7,114 nt of DNA from Bacillota bacterium (GTDB taxonomy: Bacteria; Bacillota; Clostridia; Christensenellales; Aristaeellaceae), in assembly GCA_023443705.1 (NCBI GenBank), contig JAEZTD010000006.1:1-7114 (forward strand), given 5' to 3'. Within the stretch, counting starts at the first letter, position 1. Each line of letters starts with the position of its first letter. The position numbers and the translations under genes are program-made. Positions 1-4,757 of this stretch are shown here, in pieces. The notes beneath the pieces are model-generated. The model made no database searches, was not told the DNA's origin, and was given only the letters and a program-made list of their open reading frames with translations.

Positions 1-472
1 CCACAAACGCGCTGCCGGATACACTGAGGCGCTCAACGCTGCCAATGATTTGAACGTAGGCGTTTTCAGCGGCGCTCACGTCGGGCACGACGCCATCGAT
101 GAAGGCGTCGGCCTCGCGTTCCACGAAGGCGGCTTCCACCACGGCTTCGGGTGCGATCCTCAAGTAAACACTGCCCTCGACCTCAACGCGGCCGATTTTG
201 CTGGAATCGATGCTCACGACAAGCGTATCGCCCGTCGCGTTTTGCGCAATCCGGAGGGTTCCGATGGTGCTGCCGGAAATGCGCACGGCGCCCGACTGGT
301 TTTTAAGGGAAACTTTGTCCTTTTCGACTGTAAGGCTGCCGCCGATGGGCGTATCATACACCTGCCAGCCATCCGCCGCGAGGGCATGCCCTCCCAGCAC
401 GATGCCAATGACAAGCACTACAAAAAACGCAAAGGTTGCAAAAGGTACACGTCGGGCTCTGTTGCTGTCCAT
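1..472 (-). CDS. Secreted protein with Val-rich beta-repeat-like body, 3' end cut off by the window edge
   Basis: The frame is open from an ATG at 470-472 to the left edge (157 codons, no stop). An AGAAGGA ribosome binding site at 479-485 lies 6 nt from the ATG and decides the start. Residues 1-8 are basic (RARR at 5-8), about residues 9-28 are a hydrophobic core, and A-L-A at 30-32 is a good signal peptidase I site, so the mature protein should begin near ADGW and be secreted or surface-associated. The rest is rich in alternating hydrophobic residues with recurring Ile/Val-Gly-x-hydrophobic units (for example near IGTLRI, IGRVEVEG, GSVYLRI and GSVERLSVSG), which suggests a beta-helix or stacked beta-strand fold. 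I do not recognise the family. A bactofilin-like or S-layer-associated protein is possible, but this is inference. It has no lipobox cysteine. The real length is unknown. Confidence 0.75.
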   Translation of the reverse strand, partial: MDSNRARRVPFATFAFFVVLVIGIVLGGHALAADGWQVYDTPIGGSLTVEKDKVSLKNQSGAVRISGSTIGTLRIAQNATGDTLVVSIDSSKIGRVEVEGSVYLRIAPEAVVEAAFVEREADAFIDGVVPDVSAAENAYVQIIGSVERLSVSGSAFV

Positions 473-550
473 TTATTGTCCTTCTAAATCCTCTATGTCA
501 AAAACTTGATTGAAATTCTGGATCGCATCGACTATATCGCCCACGAGCAT
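473..550 (-). CDS. Very short coding-looking stretch directly upstream of the secreted protein gene (microprotein or gene remnant)
   Basis: Read leftward from the ATG at 548-550, this gives 25 codons ending GQ-stop, and its TAA (473-475) directly abuts the ATG of the secreted protein gene in the same frame. Composition is protein-like (MLVGDIVDAIQNFNQVFD, then IEDLEGQ): an acidic amphipathic helix rather than random frame noise. The frame extends upstream for nine more codons to an in-frame TGA at 578-580 without an obvious ribosome binding site. It could therefore be a leader microprotein whose translation is coupled to the next gene, or the tail of an upstream gene broken by a mutation near 578. 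The AGAAGGA of the downstream gene lies within its last codons. No family is recognised. Confidence 0.35.
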   Translation of the reverse strand: MLVGDIVDAIQNFNQVFDIEDLEGQ

Positions 551-1045
551 CAAAAAGTTACAGGTCTCGACAGTGATTCAAATTTTTTTATTACACACAA
601 ATTCTGCCGATACCCGTCGATGCCGCGGGGGATGGGACTATACCGCCCCTATCGAGCGATGCGCTTGTCGACAACGAACAAAAAACCAGGTTCTGTTTTC
701 TATTCACCCGTGACGGCAACTTATCCGCATGCCTCGTAATCCAAGACCGCGACACATGTCAGTACAAAACCTCATCAAGCCCGACGTCATCACAAGAATC
801 GCGCGTCTTCTCCGGCAAGAAAACGAAGTGTGTTTTAAAAAGCGCTTCACGCGGTCCTCACGCGTTGCGGCGTGAAGCACAAAGGGCATTCCTTGACACA
901 AGCCGCGACCTCTTTTCGAGAATTGCGCCGCTGTTTGCATTGGGCGCGATGACGATCGCATAAAAAAGCGACGCCTAAGTATTGAGCAAAAGCCCTTTCC
1001 GAATTCGTTAACACTGTCAAATTTGTGTCATCCCCCTCGATGGAA
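551..1045. other. Long stretch without a convincing gene
   Basis: This roughly 500-base region is less GC-rich than its neighbours. No frame on either strand combines a ribosome binding site, a plausible start and protein-like composition. The clearest structures are a leftward terminator-like hairpin (844-878), a 10-bp palindrome TTGTCGACAA (665-674), an AT-rich patch around 582-605, and GAATTC/GTTAAC palindromes just before 1020. It separates a leftward unit (1-550) from the rightward flavoprotein gene, so it should contain the leftward promoter, but I could not pick one out with confidence. Confidence 0.5.
844..878 (-). terminator. Leftward intrinsic-terminator-like hairpin with no clear upstream gene
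   Basis: Arms GCTTCACGC (844-852) and GCGTGAAGC (870-878) form a perfect 9-bp stem with a 17-nt loop. Read on the minus strand, the right-hand end is followed by GCTTTTTAAAA, a usable U-tract; read on the plus strand it is followed by ACAAAGGG and would not terminate. The layout therefore suggests termination of a leftward transcript, yet no gene is visible between this site and the rightward promoter at 1046. It may stop antisense or divergent transcription. Confidence 0.45.
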
Positions 1046-1074
1046 TTGATAAATACAAATCGATATGGTATGAT
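1046..1074 (+). promoter_or_regulatory. Sigma-A promoter of the flavoprotein gene
   Basis: The -35 box is TTGATA (1046-1051), then a 17-nt spacer and a -10 box TATGAT (1069-1074) preceded by TGG (1066-1068), an extended -10 element. Transcription would start near 1081, giving a leader of about 44 nt. The ribosome binding site AAAGGGGA (1112-1119) sits 5 nt from the ATG at 1125. ATTTGT (1021-1026) and ACAAAT (1055-1060) are inverted copies that flank the -35 box; a role as an operator is only a guess. Confidence 0.75.
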
Positions 1075-1124
1075 ATGATATGGAAGCAACGCACCATCTC
1101 GACCCATGAAGAAAGGGGATTCCC

Positions 1125-2846
1125 ATGCGCAAACTCTTAGCCTTTCTCCTGAGCCTGACCCTCCTCGTTACCGCGCTGCCCGCTCTGGCGTACACCGCCG
1201 GAACCTACACCGCCTCCGCCCAGGGCAACAACGGCCCCGTTGAGGTTTCGGTTACCTTTGACGGCGACAAGATCACCGGCGTCGCCGTCACCAATCATTC
1301 GGAAACGGCGGGCATCGCCGAAGCCCCCATTGAGAAAATTCCCGCCGCCATTGTGGCCGGCCAGACGTTGAAGGTGGACGCCATCTCCGGCGCGACCATG
1401 ACTTCAAACGCCATCCTGGCCGCGGTCGCGGACTGCGTCCAACAGGCGGGCGGCGATGTGGAAGCGCTCAAGGCCACCGAGGCCAGCGCCGCCGTCGCGG
1501 AAGACGAAGAGATCACCTATGATGTCGTCGTGCTGGGCGGCGGCGCGGCCGGTCTGGCCGCCGCCGCGGAGGCCGCTGACGCCGGCGCTTCCGTGGTTCT
1601 CTTGGAGAAGCTGTCCCGCCTGGGCGGCAACACGCTGATCTCGGGCGGCCTCGTCTACGCCACCGGCACCAGCTTCCAGAAGGAAGCGGGCGTGGAAGAC
1701 AGCGCAGAAGCGCTGGTCGAGTATTGGCAGACCCGTGCCGAAGGCAACGCCGATCCGGCGTTCCTCACGCTCGTCGCCGAGAAATCCGGCGAGACCATCA
1801 ACTGGCTGACCGAGAACGGCGTGGCGCTCACCGGCCCCACGACTTCGGGCACCAGTACCGTGCCGCGCATGCAGTCCGCGGGCGGCGGCTCCGGCCTCGT
1901 GCTGCCGCTGACCAAAGCCGTTGAGGATCGCGGCGTGAAGATCTACACCGACACCGCCGCCCAGACCCTCCTCACCGACGAAACCGGCGCCGTGATCGGC
2001 GTCGAGGCGCTGGCCGCCGACGGCCACAAGGTCACCGCCTACGCCACCCGCGGCGTCGTCATCGCCACCGGAGGCTTCGACGTCAGCGAGGAGATGAAGG
2101 CAAAGTACGCGCCCTCCATCGCCGGCAGCTACTCCTACTCCAGCCCCGGCAACGTGGGCGACGGCATCAACATGGCGATTGCCGTGGGCGCAGACACTGT
2201 GTTCAAGGATGGCGCCATCGGTTTCCGCGGCATCCGCGAGGTGTTCTCTTTCGCCAGCCCGCTGGACGGCCAGATCTGGAGCCCCTACCTGTACGTAGAC
2301 GCCAAGGGTTCCAGGTTCGTCAACGAGGCGATCGATTACCCGATCTTCCACAGCGCCATGCTGAAAAACGGCTCCGACCACTTCTTCCTTATTTATGACG
2401 CCGCCACGGCCAACCCCGAGGTGCTGGACGCTGCCGTTACGGAAGGTTACGCGTTCCAGGCCGACTCGATCGAAGCGCTGGCCGAGGCCGCCGGAATGGA
2501 TGCGGCGACCTTCTCCGCCACCGTCAGCCGCTATAACGAACTGGCCGGCAAGGAAGACGCCGACTTCGGCAAGCCCGCGGCGCTGATGACCGGCATCGGC
2601 GACGGCCCCTACTACGCGCTGAAGGTGGTCCCGGCCACCATCGGCTCGATGGGCGGCGTCAAGGCCGACCTCTCCGCCCAGGTTCTGAACGCCGAGGGCG
2701 CCGCCATCCCCGGCTTGTACGCCGCGGGCGCCGTGGCCAACGGCGACTTCTTCTACAAGGAATATCCCGCTTCCGGCACTTCCATCCAGATGTGCCTGAC
2801 GATGGGCCGCATCGCCGGCGCCAGCGCCGCCGCACGCACAAAGTAA
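1125..2846 (+). CDS. Exported FMN- and FAD-containing reductase (flavocytochrome c / fumarate reductase / ketosteroid dehydrogenase-like flavoprotein)
   Basis: This 573-residue protein has a Sec signal peptide (basic RK at 2-3, hydrophobic core 4-18, A-L-A at 20-22, no lipobox). An FMN-binding domain (about 27-107) follows, with the flavinylation motif D85-A-I-S-G-A-T91; in this family ApbE attaches FMN to that Thr outside the membrane. An acidic linker leads to an FAD_binding_2 reductase domain (about 131-570) with the dinucleotide motif GGGAAG (138-143), E161, GGN (167-169), GSRFVNE (395-401), SMGG (508-511) and GRIAG (561-565). The predicted role is a terminal reductase accepting electrons from membrane donors through FMN to reduce an activated C=C bond. 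The fumarate reductase signature residues look replaced: there is no HPT motif, the His before SMGG is missing, and Pro (548) stands where the C-terminal substrate Arg is expected. Instead Y547-P-A-S-G-T-S-I resembles the KstD catalytic Tyr/Gly region. Fumarate is therefore unlikely; the substrate is unknown. No ApbE or electron donor gene is in the window. The gene appears monocistronic. Confidence 0.9.
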   Translation: MRKLLAFLLSLTLLVTALPALAYTAGTYTASAQGNNGPVEVSVTFDGDKITGVAVTNHSETAGIAEAPIEKIPAAIVAGQTLKVDAISGATMTSNAILAAVADCVQQAGGDVEALKATEASAAVAEDEEITYDVVVLGGGAAGLAAAAEAADAGASVVLLEKLSRLGGNTLISGGLVYATGTSFQKEAGVEDSAEALVEYWQTRAEGNADPAFLTLVAEKSGETINWLTENGVALTGPTTSGTSTVPRMQSAGGGSGLVLPLTKAVEDRGVKIYTDTAAQTLLTDETGAVIGVEALAADGHKVTAYATRGVVIATGGFDVSEEMKAKYAPSIAGSYSYSSPGNVGDGINMAIAVGADTVFKDGAIGFRGIREVFSFASPLDGQIWSPYLYVDAKGSRFVNEAIDYPIFHSAMLKNGSDHFFLIYDAATANPEVLDAAVTEGYAFQADSIEALAEAAGMDAATFSATVSRYNELAGKEDADFGKPAALMTGIGDGPYYALKVVPATIGSMGGVKADLSAQVLNAEGAAIPGLYAAGAVANGDFFYKEYPASGTSIQMCLTMGRIAGASAAARTK

Positions 2847-2863
2847 TCCGAACCCGCGGGAAA

Positions 2864-2886
2864 AGGCCTCGCGTATCGCGAGGCCT
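2864..2886. terminator. Hairpin 1 of a three-hairpin array after the flavoprotein gene
   Basis: AGGCCTCGCG (2864-2873) and CGCGAGGCCT (2877-2886) form a perfect 10-bp stem with a 3-nt loop, 17 bases after the stop codon of the flavoprotein gene. On the minus strand it is followed by TTTT, and on the plus strand by no T-run. It could act as a terminator for leftward readthrough from the MarR side or as a 3'-end stabiliser of the flavoprotein mRNA. Confidence 0.55.
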
Positions 2887-2944
2887 CAGACCATCAACAA
2901 AAGCGCCCAGCCCTCTCGGGCTGAGCGCTTTTGTTGATGGTCTG
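2887..2944. terminator. Hairpin 2: very long bidirectional terminator-like inverted repeat
   Basis: Two perfectly complementary 20-nt arms (2887-2906 and 2925-2944) enclose a further 6-bp stem CAGCCC/GGGCTG with a TCTC loop. A single C/A mismatch (2907 against 2924) separates the two stems, giving 26 paired bases in 58 nt. The core AAAAGCGC...GCGCTTTT is the usual layout of a bidirectional intrinsic terminator between convergent genes, here the flavoprotein and MarR genes. The arms are longer than termination needs. Confidence 0.75.
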
Positions 2945-2945
2945 C

Positions 2946-2976
2946 AACGCCACCAAGCACGCTGCTTGGTGGCGTT
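2946..2976. terminator. Hairpin 3 between the convergent flavoprotein and MarR genes
   Basis: AACGCCACCAAGCA (2946-2959) and TGCTTGGTGGCGTT (2963-2976) form a perfect 14-bp stem with the 3-nt loop CGC, one base after hairpin 2. It is followed by ATTCTG on the plus strand, so its U-tract is poor; on the minus strand it is the first hairpin met by transcription leaving the MarR gene. Confidence 0.6.
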
Positions 2977-3077
2977 ATTCTGTCCTTCGGTCAATGCGCC
3001 CCGGATAGGTAAAGGTTCGGGCGCACCGGCGTTTTTCCCTCGCATCAAACACCCGTGGTTATCGATGCTTTGACGGC

Positions 3078-3521
3078 TTACTCCTCCCCCATCTTGCGCC
3101 CGCCCCACTCCGAACGCATCAACAGGTTCTGCGTGACGCGATCGCCGACCGCGTTGAATCGCCGTCTATCCTCGTCGCCCACCCCGGCGAAGCAGTCTGC
3201 CTCCCACCGGTTCAGGCGCTCGTAAAGATCCGGAACGAGGGCTTTTCCTTGCTCCGTCAGGTGGCAGGACTTAATCCGCCGATCCTGACCGTCGGATCGC
3301 CGCTCGATGAGCCCTCTGCCTTCGAGCGCCTGCAAAAGCTTCGTCAGGTTCGCCTTGTCCGTCTGGACGAAGGGTGTGAGACGCCCCTGGGTGATGCCGG
3401 GCGACTGAGCCACCACCAGCAGCACCACCAACGCCCGCCACTCTACGCCCATCGGGCGCAGCGCCTCGTCGAGCACAAGCTTGCCATATCGATGCAGTAT
3501 GCTTATGTCACAAATAAACAA
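3078..3521 (-). CDS. MarR-family transcriptional regulator
   Basis: A winged-helix DNA-binding protein of about 147 residues, normal for MarR proteins, which act as dimers and usually release DNA on binding a small molecule. Helices at about 5-40 form the dimer region and the start of the DNA-binding domain. The recognition helix lies around DKANLTKLLQALEGRGLI (55-72), and the wing contains QDRRIKSCHLT (79-89) with the D-x-R signature. The C-terminal helices follow. The start is not ATG: an in-frame TGA lies four codons upstream of a TTG at 3525-3527, and a second TTG at 3519-3521 sits 8 nt from GGAG (3530-3533), so the second is preferred. The first would give 149 residues with poor spacing. 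The gene converges on the flavoprotein gene and lies 75 bases downstream of the 78-residue orphan, with which it may form an operon. Its ligand and targets are unknown. Confidence 0.88.
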   Translation of the reverse strand: MFICDISILHRYGKLVLDEALRPMGVEWRALVVLLVVAQSPGITQGRLTPFVQTDKANLTKLLQALEGRGLIERRSDGQDRRIKSCHLTEQGKALVPDLYERLNRWEADCFAGVGDEDRRRFNAVGDRVTQNLLMRSEWGGRKMGEE

Positions 3522-3543
3522 GGGCAACGCTCCGATTCATGTC

Positions 3544-3570
3544 GTTGACGCAACCGTACACGCCAGGCGT
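3544..3570. promoter_or_regulatory. Paired palindromes upstream of the MarR start, candidate autoregulatory operator
   Basis: GTTGACGCAAC (3544-3554, arms GTTG/CAAC) and ACGCCAGGCGT (3560-3570, 5-bp arms) have centres 16 bp apart and lie immediately before the MarR coding region. MarR proteins often bind short palindromes at their own promoter. Read leftward, TTGAAG and TACGGT with a 17-nt spacer overlap this area as a weak possible promoter. Binding is inferred only from position and symmetry. Confidence 0.3.
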
Positions 3571-3596
3571 CTCGTCTTCAACCCCGCCGGCTGCGT

Positions 3597-3833
3597 TTAC
3601 CTGGCATCGTCCCAGTTGCTCAGCACGACCTCGCACGCCGCGATCATGGCCTGGTGGGCGGTCGCCTTCGCTTCGCTCAGGCCCCAGTTGCTGTCCTGCG
3701 CCACATAAAAAGTGTCCAGCAATTGCTTTAGGTCATTTTTTGAGAAATCCAGGTCTGTTTCTTTTCGAAGGGACATGAAGTCGTAGTACATTTCAAAGTT
3801 CCGCTCGTAGATCTCATCCAGATAATTTTGCAT
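3597..3833 (-). CDS. Small orphan protein, 78 residues
   Basis: The ATG at 3831-3833 is preceded by AAGAGGTG (3838-3845) at about 4 nt, a convincing ribosome binding site. The protein is soluble, acidic and probably all-helical. The N-terminal part is rich in Tyr, Phe and Met (MQNYLDEIYERNFEMYYDFM), followed by a charged middle and the helical segment GLSEAKATAHQAMIAACEVV. It has no signal peptide, membrane segment or cysteine cluster. I do not recognise the family. Its stop is 75 bases before the MarR start on the same strand, so co-transcription is plausible, and it may be an accessory to that regulator; this is inference from position alone. Ribosome binding site and composition make it likely to be a real gene. 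Confidence 0.7.
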   Translation of the reverse strand: MQNYLDEIYERNFEMYYDFMSLRKETDLDFSKNDLKQLLDTFYVAQDSNWGLSEAKATAHQAMIAACEVVLSNWDDAR

Positions 3834-4287
3834 GCGGCACCTCTTTTAAGATCAGCGCGCAAAAGGACATCCACCCTGCTTCGCGCGCGTCAGCTTGAGT
3901 TCATTCTTTAAATAACCGCGCAGTCGCGTTTTACACGTCGGGTTCGCATTTTTTACAGCGGTTCGGGCCGCTCTGCGTCCACCGAGCAGCCGTGCGCAAG
4001 CGGGCTGTTCGGGGCGGCTTCCCGCCGGAACCGATGCGTCTTCTGTCTTCTCCGTCATGTTCCGCGAGGCTTCGGCGCAGTAAGGCCCGCCGCGAACGCG
4101 GCGGGCCTTTAAGTCACCTATTCGGTTTTCAGGTTCCACCTTGACGGTTGGGTTGCCGCTTCGCCCGGAAACAATCAACATCCCCCCTTCGGGGATGAAC
4201 CGCCTGGGTCGAACGAATGGTGTTTCCTGATCTACTGTCGGTTGGGGCCTGATCCATCTTCGCCTTGCCAGTGGATGGGTTCGGTCG
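3834..4287. other. Stretch without an intact gene
   Basis: The minus strand stays open over much of this stretch, but the open frame runs straight through a perfect 13-bp terminator stem at 4082-4109 and lacks a ribosome binding site. Visible structures are that terminator, a small CATCCCC/GGGGATG hairpin (4179-4197), and GCGCGC repeats flanking 3861-3882. Short protein-like pieces on the minus strand (for example IHWQGEDGSGPNRQ then a stop, near 4225-4280) may be leftovers of the degraded region to the right. The promoter of the 78-residue gene should lie here but none stands out. Confidence 0.45.
4082..4109. terminator. Strong GC-rich terminator hairpin
   Basis: A 13-bp inverted repeat (4082-4094 with 4097-4109, core GGCCCGCCGCG/CGCGGCGGGCC) is flanked by AA and TT, so it can act in both directions: the plus strand continues TTTAAG, the minus strand TTACTG. 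It is the natural end point for leftward transcription from the CarD gene or from the promoter at 4411-4439. No rightward gene ends here. Confidence 0.7.
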
Positions 4288-4443
4288 TCAATTGTTATCG
4301 ACTATACAAAAACGGGCGAAGCAGGCAACAACGGGTTTCGAAAACTCCTCGGTGTTCAGCGAATCGCCCCCTTTCGAGCCGTCATACCAGTGATCTTTCG
4401 GCTCGATTTCATTATAATACGCAATCCCAGCCCTGTCAAGCAT
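4288..4443 (-). CDS. Possible 51-residue small protein, or fragment of a degraded gene
   Basis: From the ATG at 4441-4443 a frame of 51 codons runs to TGA at 4288-4290. It has strikingly protein-like composition (AYYNEIEPKDHWYDGSKGG, then DSLNTEEFSKPVV). The upstream ribosome binding site is weak (AAGAAAG about 9 nt away). The same frame continues upstream past a TAA (4459-4461) into another 50 open, protein-like codons (4462-4611), which argues that this is the 3' part of a gene with a premature stop. A perfect sigma-A promoter overlaps its first codons; if that promoter is real, this ATG lies upstream of the transcript start. No family is recognised. Confidence 0.35.
   Translation of the reverse strand: MLDRAGIAYYNEIEPKDHWYDGSKGGDSLNTEEFSKPVVACFARFCIVDNN
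4411..4439 (-). promoter_or_regulatory. Perfect consensus sigma-A promoter facing left
   Basis: Read on the minus strand: TTGACA (4439-4434), a 17-nt spacer, then TATAAT (4416-4411). All twelve consensus positions match with the optimal spacing. Transcription would start near 4404 and run left toward the hairpin at 4082-4109. No intact gene of ordinary size follows within that interval; the next gene in this direction starts at 3833, beyond the hairpin. Confidence 0.65.
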
Positions 4444-4757
4444 ACGTAGCGATCTTTCTTAGGCGACAAAGAGCGCAGTAGCCGCCGCATCAGGCGTCCA
4501 GGTGCTGCCGACGGCGTAACGGCTGTACTGCGATTCAATGCGGACGACCATCGATCCGTCCGGTTGCCGCTGCGCTTTACTGACGCATTTGGCGGGTACG
4601 GCCGGACGGCGCTATAATGATTCATCGCTTTCAGGGCCGGCCTCCTGGCTCCCTCCATGTCAAGCCCTTCCGTGAACTTGAAGCGGATGGTCTTCAATGG
4701 TGGCGAAAAAGGATGCTTTTTCTTCAGGTTTTTCTCCTTTTTATACTCTTCCGGCGC

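Larger units (their letters stand above)
4288..4727 (-). pseudogene. Apparently degraded gene downstream of the CarD gene
   Basis: A good ribosome binding site, AAAAGGAG (4734-4741), follows the CarD stop by about 16 nt. Six nt after its core lies a CTG codon (4725-4727) opening a frame that begins LKKKHPFSPPLKTIRFKF and continues protein-like for about 40 residues. Coding character then passes to the -1 frame: after TAG at 4612-4614 there are 50 open codons (including GSMVVRIESQYSRYAVGSTW), a TAA at 4459-4461, and 51 more open codons to 4288. One frameshift, one in-frame stop and a doubtful CTG start make decay of a CarD-linked gene the simplest reading. Several short overlapping genes are the alternative. 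Other shift points are possible around 4640-4670, so the boundaries are approximate. The family is not recognised. Confidence 0.4.

Noticed and set aside
704..1107. Overlapping minus-strand open frames upstream of the flavoprotein gene
   Set aside because: No ribosome binding site, unnatural composition, and they run through the 844-878 hairpin or the flavoprotein promoter.
1404..2381. Long open frame (325 codons) antisense to the flavoprotein gene
   Set aside because: Its composition (very rich in Gly, Ala, Val, His, Asp and Arg) is what GC-biased third positions of the real gene produce in antisense; it has no ribosome binding site and the sense frame has unmistakable domains.
1059..3494. 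A shared 10-mer ATCGATATGG in the flavoprotein promoter and the MarR 5' coding region
   Set aside because: In MarR it simply encodes conserved-looking residues (HRYG); no symmetry or spacing supports a regulatory site.
592..3519. ATTTGTG-like words near 596, 1020 and 3513 as a shared operator
   Set aside because: They are short AT-rich words, differ in flanks and orientation, and one lies inside the MarR coding region; chance is adequate.
3852..4181. Minus-strand open frame of 109 codons
   Set aside because: It passes through a perfect 13-bp terminator stem and a low-complexity Arg/Ala-rich stretch and has no clear ribosome binding site.
4082..4404. Known structural RNA (RNase P RNA, tmRNA, SRP RNA, 6S RNA)
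   Set aside because: I looked for the conserved RNase P, SRP (GGAAGGAAGC-like) and tmRNA end sequences and for long 5'/3' end pairing as in 6S RNA, and found none; only an unknown RNA remains possible.
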